A stretch of DNA of 64,000 nt from Apostichopus japonicus. Taxonomy: Eukaryota; Echinodermata; Holothuroidea; Aspidochirotida; Stichopodidae. The first letter of the stretch is position 1; each line of letters starts with the position of its first letter. The notes beneath the pieces are model-generated. The model did no database searches. It was given only the letters and a program-made list of their open reading frames with translations, and was not told the origin of the DNA. Below are positions 42,867 to 55,644 of the stretch, piece by piece. A program made the translations under genes and the position numbers. The stretch spans positions 2,577,001-2,641,000 of the forward strand of contig NC_092562.1 in NCBI RefSeq assembly GCF_037975245.1. Direction: 5' to 3'.

Positions 42867-43400
42867 ACCAGATGTACACTTTTTGCCTGAGAACCAGGTA
42901 TTTCCTAATAGTTTTTTTTTTCCATCCATAACCTTTTTGAAGTTTGTCAACCCGGCACACATCATGTTCGACCTGATGGCATCTCCTGTGGGTCTTTGCT
43001 TTTGTAGGTGATTCTACGTCGCGGCCCACAATACCCGTCAGCCCCACTTTTCAAGGTTTTAAGCCCCATATTTGTTCAGAATTTGAAAATTCACATTTCT
43101 CGTGAATAAACTCACTTCAAAACATACCCATAATGTTGTACAAAATTTCATCTATGGACAACCAATATAGAAAAACTTCCTTGAACCCCTAACAGACCGG
43201 TCAAAATTGCACGAGTAGAGGGAAGTGTGATGCAGAATGTTGGTCAGAAATTTTCGAAATTCAGACACAGTTAATTTATTGGTGTACAAACATTAAAACC
43301 TGTTATAACGGCTATTATAAAACTTGGTTGAAGGAAATGAAAAAATGGCAGATATTTCCGAAACCGAACACTACACACATAGGCGTAGGAGGCGCGGCGG

Positions 43401-43785
43401 CAGTGGCGGAGCTAGGGGTATTGGTCAGGAGTGGCGAGAATGGTCTGTAGGAGCGCTTTCGACACTATCTAAGCGGAGCGCCACCACTGGTTGGCGCGTA
43501 GCGTACAGAAAATTTTTGAATAAAGATACTCCCTAGATCGCCGGAAATGACCCTTTCCGGGCCTGGCTAATTTGCAGATAAACGAAGAATAAGGTGTCAT
43601 CGCCAAATGACACCAACAAAATGTGACAAATGTCAATAAGTAGATGAGAGCTCAATAAAAATGTTAATAATCTAAAATAAGTAAAAAGTGGTAAAGAGCT
43701 GAAAAAGGCGCCAGCAGTCCATTTGAGTCCGTCAGGGGGGGGGGGGGGGCATCCACCCCCCGACCGTATGGACGCTCCGCCACTG
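43401..43785. mobile_element. hAT-like MITE nested in another repeat
   Basis: Ends CAGTGGCGGAGCTAGG and, read inward from the right, CAGTGGCGGAGCGTCC. Flanked by the exact 8-bp direct repeat CGCGGCGG (43393-43400 and 43786-43793). Removing the element and one duplication restores a continuous outer sequence from GGCGTAGGAGG into GGGTGCAGCC, so it sits inside an older repeat. Contains the shared AAGCGGAGCGCCACCA module and a long poly-G run. Confidence 0.85.
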
Positions 43786-44140
43786 CGCGGCGGGGGTGCA
43801 GCCCCTAATTCGCCATTACTAATGTAAAAGAGAGTTTTGACATAATTGGACCTCCATGCTTTTTATACATCTACATGAGACATGTCGTTGTTTACATTAG
43901 CATCCCGCGAAATACTGCGCAATTTGAACGGACCGTACGGTACATGATGGCATGCGATGTAATAACCGATGCTTGCTTATATGATATTGACATGAACACG
44001 TTGAACGCGCGCTTCGCGCGCGAAAATTTTTGGTTATTTTTTCAGGCAAGTCGGACAGTTTTGAGGCTTTTCATCCTGGAACGCCATTTTCATGCTCACT
44101 GATATGATGTGATATCTGCTGTTTGCGTTACAAATTCGAA

Positions 44141-44894
44141 CAGGCGCGTAGCGAGGAATTTGCCAAGGGAGGGGCGAAGCCTGTAGGCAAATTATCTAAG
44201 CGTAGCGCCACCATAGGTTGGCGCGAAGCGTACAAGAAAAATTTGGCCGAAAATGCCTCCCAGATCGCTGGAAATGGCACTACCCAGGACCATTTGTTAG
44301 CGCGAAGCGTACAAGCAAATTTTGGCCGAAAATGTCTCCCAGATCGCTGGAAATGACACTTCCCAGGCCTTGTAAGTTGCCTCTAAGCACTTTCTATTTT
44401 GAAATTACTTAGCGATATCATTTAAAAAAATGCTGAATGGGGGGGCGGGCGGTCGCCCCCATCCCAAAATGCGACATGTTCCCCGACGACACGGTCGAGT
44501 TCGAGACCAGCCACAGTTGGTTTCATAGCACAATTCTACACACGCGTTATGATAGACCATATATAGTACATATATAGATCATTAGTGAGAGAGGAAAATG
44601 GAAACGTCAAAAAATGGAGTTGTCGGTGTAAGGGGTAGGGTGAGTCACACTTTTACGAAATCATTGATCCGTCACTGGCTACCCTTCAGCGCTGTAATGA
44701 TGTCACTGTTCCTCTTTCTCTCCCCGGTGTCTTCGCGTTTTTCTTTTACTCCCTCCTTTTCTCCTTTTTCTCTCTTTCTTCTTTTTCTTTTCCCTTCCTT
44801 CCTCTCCTCCTCCTCTTTTTTCCTTTTTTCTTCTCTCCTCTTTTTCTTACCCGGGGGGCGCGCGCCCCCAACGCCCCCCCTGGATACGCACCTG
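44141..44894. mobile_element. GC-rich composite repeat
   Basis: Starts CAGGCGCGTAGCGAGG and ends GGATACGCACCTG, an inverted match. Inside, a unit of about 72 bp (GCGCGAAGCGTACAAG through CAGATCGCTGGAAATG) is tandemly duplicated at 44219 and 44291. A CT-rich tract fills 44700-44850. No clean target duplication, so the boundaries may mix two elements (the 42701 start pairs equally well with this end). Confidence 0.5.
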
Positions 44895-46410
44895 ATGTAT
44901 GCCATATTTTCTGGGACCCCGCCATATTTCTCCGTCCCCTAAATGACCCTGGTACCGGATGAACCTTGGTGCCTGCCGAACCCCATCTCGCCAGTCCTGT
45001 CAAACCCATCTGGGTGTATTGACTACTCATGAATTCATTAAATGAGCAAATATGTTTTTGTAACTGATTTTCTAAGGCGTGAATTTGGATGTAACGTCGG
45101 TTCTATCCCACTCTCCTCCCCCTCACCGTTCCGATTTACATCCCCAATTCTAAATCAAGACTCCCACCCCCCCCACCCCTCAAATTGAGGTAAAATAGAC
45201 CCTTTGTGCATTCGTATATACGGTGGCTTAAAAGGGGAAGTGTCCCCAAATCTCAACATTTTGACTTTTTATCTCAATTTCTTTTCTTTCCTATGTCCCT
45301 ATTAAGCCACCGTACGTATCACAATCTCCAAATTCTTTTTGATTCATTAAGAAAAATGCCCTTTCATAAAAAAAAATGGAAATAGGGAACTTTTCATTAA
45401 AAAAAAAGTCACTCCTTACTTATCGAAAGGGGAAATTTTGAAGGTTTTTTTTTTTTTTTATTGAACTGGGAAGCAAGTGCCACATTCGCGTCCCCCGCCC
45501 TATGGTGATATGATAATGACTTCTTAATAATAAGTTTATGTTGAGTTAATGACAAAACATGTAGTATCCACAGTTTTAGAAATAACGAAATATGAACAAA
45601 GAAGAACTCACGACAAAATAATTTTTAGACAATGGTTTGCTTATTGAATCTCATTACAAAATTGTCAGTAATACCTGCACCATTAAAACAAATGAAAATT
45701 AATAAATTTAATTTTTTTTTTAAAAGACAAAATTTTTAATATTCATTACATGGTACAATTATATACAAACATTAGCCATACGAAAATAAATTTTAATAAA
45801 AAAAAAATGAAAAATTGTCATGAGTTTTAGAATACATTTTGCAAATTGACTGCATTAACAAATAATGCTATAAGCCAAGCATCTCTCTCTCCTTCTCCTT
45901 ATGAATTTAAAAGAAAAAGGAACCTTTTATCAAAAATGGAAAACTGTTTCATATTTCTTAAGAATGGAATTGCTATATTTTGAGAGTTGATAGTAGATCT
46001 TCTTTGGAATTTCACAGAAATGAAATTTATGTTTAAGTACTTACATATTGGGCTTGTATGGTACATTGCATTTATCCATCAAGGTTTAGTCAAATCAAGT
46101 AATAGATGATTACAACAAAAAACTATCACTTATCTCCCCCCCCCCCCCACCCAGCCCCTTCTTTTCTATTCTTTCTTTTTTTGTCAATTACAAAATAGCA
46201 GAGGGAATTTGTTTTGTTATAAATTTGTACACATTTAGAGAAACACATGACTTACTACTAGTAGCTTTTCAATAATCTAAGTACACTTTTCATGAGTTAG
46301 GAGGTTTAACCAACATACATATAACTTGGTAGGATACACCAGTATCTCGTTATGTTTACTGAAAAATATCCCCCTGCACGTGGGCAGACAGTCGTTAAAG
46401 ACAGCTTTCA
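44895..46410. other. AT-rich non-genic region
   Basis: No gene recognised; many A and T homopolymers (45360-45450, 45715-45810) and a poly-C run near 46137-46151. Confidence 0.5.
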
Positions 46411-46415
46411 TATAC

Positions 46416-46481
<66 letters not shown>
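46411..46481. repeat. (AT)n microsatellite
   Basis: About 70 bp of alternating AT. Confidence 0.95.
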
Positions 46482-46484
<3 letters not shown>

Positions 46485-48590
46485 GGGGTCATGTCGGACA
46501 TCAGGTCAATGCTAGTAGTACTTTTTTCTAATCACAGTAACACAAACGTAGCAACACTGAGAATTCTTGTAAATCTGTATCCTAAGTTAAGAAAGTTAAC
46601 ATTGCACCAACAAGTGTAACGAATAATCGGGGACGCATTCTTGCGCATAACTCTGCTATAATTACGTTTTTTAGAGAAGTTTTGCTGCGATTCTTTGCTG
46701 ATGAAAATGAAAGTGAGTTGCTTTCTAAACATATATTTAGCAATCCAGGAAAGGAATCTACTCGCACGTCATGAAAATTGAGTAGTGTAACAGTAATCGT
46801 AGTGAAAATGACTTTGTTAATTGCATTAACCTTGAAAACAATCATTATATACTGGACGTACAAATAATGAATACTGAATGGACAAGGTGAAGAGGGGGGT
46901 GGGGACGGAAAATAAGGTAATGCAGTATATTGTATAATATTAGGGCCTTGTCTTTATCTTTTGAACAATATTGGGCGAATTAATTCACAAAAGCAGACTT
47001 TAAAACCTCTTTAAAGTTTGAGTGTTAAATTAGTTTCTGCCTTAGCACATGACTTCGCTTAGTCGAATGCAACTGTTCCATTTCCTCTCTTCAAACACCA
47101 TATCATACACACACAAAAATGTCATAAATGTCTTTTGAAACTTTCTCAATTTGTAGTGGAAATATAACATAATTTCCTTTGACCATTGGTTTAGCAGTCA
47201 CATGTGTGACCTAGCACAAACGACGTAGGAGAAAGTATAATTATGTCCTGTCCTCACATACTTCACGTGTGCAAATCAGAACCCCCTTTTGAAATCCCTG
47301 AAAGTTGAAATAAGGTCTTTGGTTTAGTAGTAACATTGGTACCAAGTATTTCTAGTCCTAACACTTCTAACACTTTACAGTGAGTCTACATCACGATTTT
47401 TTTCCCACAATCACTGGTTTAGTCATTGGTTTTAAAGGTCACATTAAAGGTCTGACAAAGGTCAAATAAAAGGTCAAAGATTTTAAAGTGGTCTAGCACA
47501 CAACTTTGGAAAGACATATATATATATATATATGTCCACTCCTCACACACATTCAAATTGCCAAACATCCATCCCATGGATATTCAATTTCTAGTTAATG
47601 ACGGAGATATTTACAGAACAATTTTTGTGATGTCACACAAAAATCCTGAATGTTCACGCCAAAATTAATTTTAGTCCCTGTAGAGTTTTTCAACCACACA
47701 AAATTCTTAAACTTTATATAACAATGTCATTTCAAATTCTTTTACCTGTTGAAGATCAAAAGGTTAAGCAAACCTTTATTTCATGATTAGACTCACAGGT
47801 CCGGGGTCCTGTTCCCAGAAGCCACCTCTGTCCGTCAATTACCATAGGCTCCCATTTGAATACGTTATTTTTCCGATAATGAAAATACACTACGGTATAT
47901 GAAAAGTATGCGATAAAACCAATGCACGGATAGCCCAGGATGACCTTGCCAAAACTTGCAAGGACAATCCTTTGGCCTATGGTGTTATCAAAATTTTTGC
48001 TAGTTGAAATTAATTATTTAACATAAAATATTAGACATTTTCTGCATCCTATGGGTCAAAACAACATTTTCATACACAGCAATATTCTATAGCAACGATA
48101 TGAATTTTATTTTAAATTGCTGATATTTGGCGAACGCCTCAACGTCGAACAGCGACTAGTAATGCCGTTATGGTAATTGAGCTGAAAAGTGTTGTTTTCT
48201 TGTTCTTTTATGTGGAAAGCATTTGATCCAAAATGGACACAAAAAAAAGGCTCCGTTTGGATGAAATTCTAAGCATAGAGAACATGGACATCTTAAGTAA
48301 ATATTGCAAACGTATCACATTTCAAGGATAATTCAACAGGAAAGATGATGACAATTAAAGCTTTTGAGGAACATATTTGTCGTGATGACATCACAGACCT
48401 TCAAGTGTGCTACAATCACTGGAAGAATTAAGGGCTTTTACCCAGCCAAACTTTGGGTTACAATTGATCAACTATAACTGGGGTAAGGCAGAAGATTTTT
48501 GCCATGAGGTTTTCAACTAAACAATGTGGAGAACTGTTCTTGTTTAGATGAGTGGTATGCCGTCTGCCACTGTAATATCCCTAATATGTA
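46482..48590. other. Non-genic region
   Basis: No exon or RNA gene recognised. Contains a short AT run at 47517-47533. Confidence 0.5.
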
Positions 48591-48955
48591 ATAATAATAA
48601 AAATAGTCATAATTTTAGTCATAATACTAGTAATAATCATAATCATAATAATAATAATAATAATAATATTAATAATAGTAATAATAACCATTAAAATAAT
48701 CATAATAATCGTAATCGTTATAAAAATCATAAGATTAATAATGTTAAATCATAATCATAATAACAGAAATAAAAATAATCATACTAAGAATAAAAATAAT
48801 AGTCATTATAATCATAATCAAAATAGTCGTAATCTTAATCGTAATAATAATTCTAATATTAATAATAATGTTAATAATAATCATAATCATAAAAATAGAA
48901 AAAAAATAATAACAATCGTAATAATAATAATAATTATTAAAAAATAATATTAATA
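48591..48955. repeat. Imperfect AAT / AATCAT repeat
   Basis: About 365 bp of degenerate AATAAT, AATCATAAT and AATCGT units. Gives Asn/His/Lys-rich and Ile-rich artefact frames. Confidence 0.9.
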
Positions 48956-49192
48956 TTGACTTGTACAGATGTAAAAAACAAATTATCAATTATTTATCCA
49001 AAATATCAATTATAACATATAAACTCCATCTCAAAGCACAAATTGATTACACGTACAAGGGTTCGGAAAGTTATGAAATGGTACCACGAAACCTCCGTAA
49101 GAATAAGTGAGAAATAAAAATATACCCTGCACACTAGAAGTAAGTACTGTATATGAAAGAATACCTTCTTTGGAATCTACGGAAACTGTAAA

Positions 49193-49420
49193 TCACGCAT
49201 TGGAATCCATCTGCATGATCCCAGAGTGACGGAGTGACTTTGCCTTAAAGCCCAGGTTCTCGTAGAGGGACTCGGAATCTAACATCTCGGACGAGGAATG
49301 TCCTGCATTCTCGTACATGCTCTCTCCTTCTTCCCTCCTCCTCCCTCCATCCTCCTCCTCCAAGCACATCTCCGGTGATGTACAGAGCGAGATGATCTCG
49401 TAGACCAGACAAAACTCTAA
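49193..49420 (-). CDS. PTP last exon: end of D2 and tail
   Basis: 228 nt with stop TGA. LEFCLVYEIISLC closes D2, then an acidic/basic low-complexity linker EEEDGGRRREEGE, two tyrosine motifs (SMYENAG, SLYENLG) and a tail ending QMDSNA. Acceptor CGACAG. Confidence 0.92.
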   Translation of the reverse strand, partial: LEFCLVYEIISLCTSPEMCLEEEDGGRRREEGESMYENAGHSSSEMLDSESLYENLGFKAKSLRHSGIMQMDSNA

Positions 49421-52400
49421 CTGTCGTGGGAAAACAGACAAGAAAGGAAACATGTAATTAGAGAGAAATACGAAATAGGGAAACGAGAAAGGGCTATGGT
49501 AGTTAACTCAATATGCGAATGGGAAGAGCTTTGATGAAACCGACAGGCTGAAGATAGGTGGAGGTGGTTCGTGCAGGGGGAGGGGGGCAGAATAATGGGG
49601 GTACTGTGCAATCTAAATTTTTGAGATTGAACGTTAGCTAGACACATGCATATTTGCCATTATCAAAGTTTCTGCCATCACCACAAAATACTTCTTTGTT
49701 AATAAATATGTATACACAAATACTAGTGTTTGCACGGGTTATCCGGGTACCCGGGTACCCGCCCGACGTGATACTACCCGGTTCCTTATTTATTACCCGA
49801 ATCTTAAGCAAAGTGTGATTTAAAAAAAAAAAAAAAAATTGGCAAACCGACGGTTAAGCAGATTTCCCATTGACTTAGTGTGGTGTTAGGCTACAATGTG
49901 GTCGAAGATAACAGCAATAACGAAGGAGCCCGTTCGACGCGATACTGCCCGGTTCCTAATTTATTACCCGAATCATACGCAAAGTGTGATTGTTTAAAAA
50001 AAAAATTTCAAACCGATGGTTAGGCTGATTTCCCATTGACTTAGTGTGTTGTTAGGCTACCATGTGTTCGAAGATAACAGCAATAACGAAAGCTTTCCAT
50101 AGATATCTTATAACTGCGTCACAATTTCAGCTAATAAACAGATGACTAGGCTAGACTACCCCCATTGACTTAGTGTGGTGTTAGGCAACCATGTGGTCGA
50201 ACGTAACAGCAATAACGAAAGTATTCCATGGATGTCTTATAACTGCGTCACAACTCCAGCAAATAAACAGATGGTTAGGCTTAGCTAGATTTCTCATTGA
50301 CTTAGTGTGGTGTTAGGCTACCATGTGGAAGAAATTATTATTTATTCATTCGTTTATTTCAAAGAAGGAAAGGCTGACAAGGAATTTTACGCGATGTTTA
50401 TGGATTATAGACGGGATAACTAAAAAATAGTAATCGCAAGTGGCTAATTTTCACTAATCATTTATTCCAAATGCGATCAAATTGCGCGAATCGTGCAATC
50501 TCGCGGCTAATGCGAACCCTGGGCCTGCATAATAGATAGTAGTAGTAGTATCAAAAACTGTTTAAGAGCTAAATTGGATATTTATATGGTTTGATCCAAT
50601 AGACGTGCACGAGCTAGCATAAGCAGCGGCGGCAGTGCGATGTTAGTAGTAATGCTAATTATAATTAAATAATTAATTTATTAACAAGTTAATGAAAGAA
50701 ACAGAAGCAAATTATTGAGGGAGGTTTAATACCTTATCTTACACCTACGTATTTGAACATGAAAACATTGTCAGTAGAGAATATAATGCATTTATTACAG
50801 CATCCAATATGTAATTTCTTGAAAATCGTGATACACGAGGGTAAACAAAAAAATTCCGGGTACCCGGATACCCGACGGGTAACGGCCCTCGGGTACCCGG
50901 TTCCCGATTTTTGGACCCGTGTAAACACTAACAAATACGTATCAGATGAGAGGCATGAGATTCTTCTCCCTGAAAAAGTTTTCAATGTCTTGTACCGCCC
51001 TGAAAAGTCAACGCCTAACACCTCCCCTCACTCTTGACACAGACCAAATTTGTCCACAGGTGTTATCCACAGGAGCGTGCAGGGGTTAATACATCGTGTG
51101 GTAATATACGCTATAGGATAGGTAGACATATAAGTGTTTATGCAACCACATCAAGCTGTTCTCCTCACCTCTCCCATAAAATTTAGACGATGTGAGGGGA
51201 GGGGGAGGGGAGAGGGGAGGGGGAGGGGGTAGAGGGGTATTCTTCTTCAATTTTTTTTTGTTCAGTTCAATATCGTCAATGGTCATATCTTGAAATCAGC
51301 TGCTTACCTCTGATTGGATCAGGAGAGGCTGACAAAGCTTCAGTTGTTTGACGGTCTGTAGGACGTCCACCCCTCCATATTCGTCCAGCTGCCTCAGACA
51401 GGACAGCACAGCACAGAAGATGCCGCTACGACCGACACCGGACCTGCAAAGGGATAAATGAGAAATGTAGTAAACAACAGGGATGAACCTGGGGTCAAAC
51501 AAAAATCACAGGACTTTGCAAAAATTGCGGTATAGGCTCCAGTTTGCATATGCTACAGTGTGTTAGGATAATAGTTTTTGTCCTGGAGGTACAAAAGAAA
51601 TCACGGATATTCCGCGAATTCGCGGAAAATGCTCATGCCTGAAACAAACATGTATATAGACAAAGAAACCAACAGGTACAGTCTTTGATTACGTACAAAC
51701 CCTTCGATCTTTGATGGGACGAAAACACGAATACGTCTTAGACAGACTATCTTGCGTGATTATAAATCTCTGACCAACTGTGGTTAACTGAAGTAACCGT
51801 CAGTCAGAATTGCAGTAAATGCAATGTTTATCAGAGGAAACTGATGTGACCGACCGATGGAGGATAGTCATTAATTATGGGGTCAAAAGAAATACCGATT
51901 TTGGCTAATCTGTGGAACATACACAGTTATGGGATCCATTTGTGCCATACAAGACCAAATACAAAACAAGATACAAGACTTAATTCAACTCACCTGTCAG
52001 ATTATATTTTGGGGCCGGATGAAATTAACCATTTTCTCAAACAAAGTGACTGTCCGAGAGTTTGGATAGTTTTTCCGACAGAAGACAGACTTATTTATGA
52101 AGCCATAGAAAAGTCTGATGCCAAGTCTATTTTATAACATTACTTCACATTTCTGTTTATAGAAATGAGCAATCAAATGTTTTACGATTAGAAGTCAGAG
52201 TACAGAATGAAACATGAAGGCCTACTCACATGCAGTGAACTAGTATTGGACCAGTCAATTCAGCCTCTGCGACATATTCCTTGACCAGTTGGATGAAGAT
52301 AGCAAGCCTGGACATCGAAGGAGGTCGGATTTCCAGGTTTGGCCATTTCTTTAGCTGGAACTGTTTGATTTCACTGATGGTCTATCAGGATGAAAAGGGG

Positions 52401-55400
52401 AGAGAAAGAAGAAACTGAATCAAACATCTAACTTAGCTGGTTTTATGAAGTTTAATGATGTGAAATAATTTCACTTCCTAAAAGGAGTAACTCGTGTATT
52501 ACTAGACAGAAGAAAGTTTTGAACCAATGGTACGTATTAAATAGACTTCTTCTCACCCAAACATTAACGAGAGGAGTGAAAGAATGAGTAAATCTGTCTG
52601 TGATCGAATTCTTATGTGCAAATTAGATCAAACTAAACTGCATATGCTTGCAACAGTGTAGGCTAGGTAACAGTGTAGGCTAGCCAACAGTGTAGGTTCG
52701 GCACCGGTTTTTGGCTAGACAACAGTGTAAGCAAGGCAACACTGTAGGCTAGGCAACAGAATTACACTTGATATTGGGTTGAAACAGCCACTGTGACAGG
52801 AGAACCTGGTAAAAATGCAAATACTAACAATATAATGCTAATACTAACAATATAATGCAAATATTAACAATATAATGCAAATACTAACAATATAATGCAA
52901 ATACCAACAATATAATGCAAATACCAACAATATAATGCAAATACCAACAATATAATGCAAATACTAACAATATAATGCAAATACCAACAATATAATGCAA
53001 ATACCAACAATATAATGCAAATACCAACAATATAATGCAAATACTAACAATATAATGCAAATACTAACAATATAATGCAAATACTAACAATATAATTCAA
53101 GCATAAGTGTGCTTGCTGGCTAAAGGAGTGGGGCAGGTGGAAGGGATGTATATGACTGAGTGGGCACTGTAGTTACCAACGCAACCACTTGCTCTAATAA
53201 GAAACATTTATGCCATAACAAACAAGGACATTTTGTTTTTAACCTTATGGCTTTAGTCCAGAAAAATTCTTTTACACAGTGTGGTGCTCCGACACATGAG
53301 GTCTGCCCATGTTTCCCTTCTTTATGAGGTGTTTATGAGGTTTCCACATTTGACCCCTGATGACCCCATATGACCTTTGACCTCCCCCTTTTGTGTACTA
53401 AGGTGACACGTGTAAGTCAAACGGTCAATTGTTCTGTCCGTCCGTTTGTTCGTGTAAGTCGTTCAATGTAAGTCTGACGCTGAGGGGGGGGGGGGGGGAG
53501 ATCCCTCCACAATTATACCATCTGGTTTCTTTCAACATTTACATTGGTGCCATGTTGGTGCCATGTTGGTGCCCTTAAGTCTCTGCTCACAACTGAACCT
53601 GATAATATGAGCTTTGAACATGACACTGTGACTGACAGTCGAACGACCCAAATTCAAGGGCCGGAATGAAGAGCAATTTAAAAGAAATTTAGATGTGAAA
53701 AAAATACATAGACAACACGTATGTCATAACCCAATTGGGTACACTTCCAAATCTGTCTAGACAAAGCAAAACTTTAAAAAAAATAAAGGAATCTATCAGT
53801 CACTTGTAGGGCAGGCTGGGTTGTTACTGTCAAACTGGCATGGTCTGGTTGTTGTATAATTGTTCAGTCAAATATTATGTCAGGAGCTCCTTGGGTCAGT
53901 GGTGAACTTTAGTACAGGCTGCCTTTTTAAGGTCATGAATCTGTAATAACTGATATGAAGACACAGCTCAAGATGTTTCTTTGGAGATATTAACATCATG
54001 TTGTAGTCATTTATAGGAGATGGCAACCATTTGCCTGTCTTGTTTATACGTCAGTATCCCTCAAAGTCCCTCATATGTTACTCTGGTTCGCTCAGAGTCA
54101 TCTCTTGTAATTTAATCTCGGTATATCTTTCATAACTTTTCAGATGCTCCAGATAACAATAATGCTTATTGGCTTACAACTGCTTTAAGGGTTTTACAGA
54201 CTTTTCATAGAAATGTGTAAAACACATTGTGTAGAGAAAGTAATGTGTATCATAAAAAAAAGTCACAGCATCTGATAATGATTTTGAATTAATAAATTAA
54301 TAAATTTATAACAGAAGACACCACCAGATGAAGGTAGACAATATAATAAGAGAACAATAGAGAACAATAGAATTGATAGATTGAAGGACAACTGAGGATT
54401 CAGTTTACAAACAAATGTTTAAAATTATTTTTAAAATATCAGTAAAAAAATCTTGTCTAATCTGTAACCACAAAGTCTGACCAATTTCCTGAGCTTTACA
54501 CGAAAAAAAATAAGCCAAATTCACTCCAACGGACAAGCTTTCCGGTTTACCAACGTTTTCAGGTGTGTCTGGCAAAAACAAAAAGTTTAAAAGCTTCTCT
54601 TGGTGAACTCCTCATAGTTTCTCTTCAAATACTTAACACATATCTTTTTTATATATAATTTTCATCCCTTTTTATTTTTGGCATGGGTTTCTTTTTTAAT
54701 CCTTTTAATCCCCCTTCTTAATTGGGAAGTACACAATTTTCATCCCATTCCTGGTTATGTATGTTTTCCTGGACACCATACAAGTGTCCAAATCTATAAA
54801 CTAACAAAAAATCAAATTATTCAACTGCTTTTTTAGTTGGTCCGTCACTCTCTGTAACTCAAAATAAAATTTTACACACTCTCTGTAACTATCAGAATTG
54901 ATCCCATAAAATGTCATTCTACCTTTCCCTCCCAGGTCACAAATGTATGTATGTATATTAGATCCTCCTGCAAGCAGGAACTCGCGAAGAAGCTTCATTG
55001 GCTTATCAAAGCCGTAAGCTGACCGAAGTCAGTCTCTTACATTCATATTTAACGTCCATGATTATGAATTGTTAATTGTCAGCAACTCTGTAACTGGACG
55101 ACATACATTAATCTGGGAGTGACTCGAACCGGGGACCTTATGATTAAAGGCACCGGCGTTAACCACTGAGCTAACTCTGTAAAACAAATATGTTTCTTAG
55201 ACTTCATCCATCAGTTGTCCTTAACAGAAAAGTTGATTAATATTAAACAAACCTTGATTAGTTCAGACAAGAAGAAAGGAAGATGGATTGTGAAGACAGT
55301 CCACAGATTGTTAGATGAAGAATAATAGGAAAGATTGATTTCATCTAGACTAAGTAGAGAGGAATGATAATGAAAGGAAAAGAGAAAGTTAAAAATTCAC

Positions 55401-55590
55401 AAAATACCCAAAAGGTCACAAAAAATGTTATGAATGAAAGACACAGAGAGAGAATGAAATCATTCTCATGACAATGAATGAGAAGCGTAAGGATATGAAA
55501 TGTGGTGTGTATCTTAAGAATAATAGGCAATTGTTGTTCTTGCAGAAGAATAATAGACAATTGTTATTGCTGGAAGTTTTCAATTGCAGC

Positions 55591-55644
<54 letters not shown>

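Noticed and set aside
42701-44894. One large 2.2-kb transposon from CAGGCGCGTATCC to GGATACGCACCTG
   Set aside because: The ends pair well (14 of 16), but the flanks share only ATGTA and other elements start and stop inside, so I kept the pieces separate.
44598-44942. 114-codon Ser/Phe/Leu-rich plus-strand frame and its Lys/Arg/Glu-rich antisense
   Set aside because: Low-complexity CT tract inside a dispersed repeat.
48741-48989. Asn/His-rich open frames
   Set aside because: Translation of degenerate AAT repeats.
52816-53097. CRISPR-like regular repeat
   Set aside because: Contiguous 20-bp minisatellite without spacers.
55100-55180. Genuine tRNA gene
   Set aside because: The A and B boxes belong to a SINE head: there is no proper acceptor stem, and the same head-body-tail unit recurs at 11307-11554.
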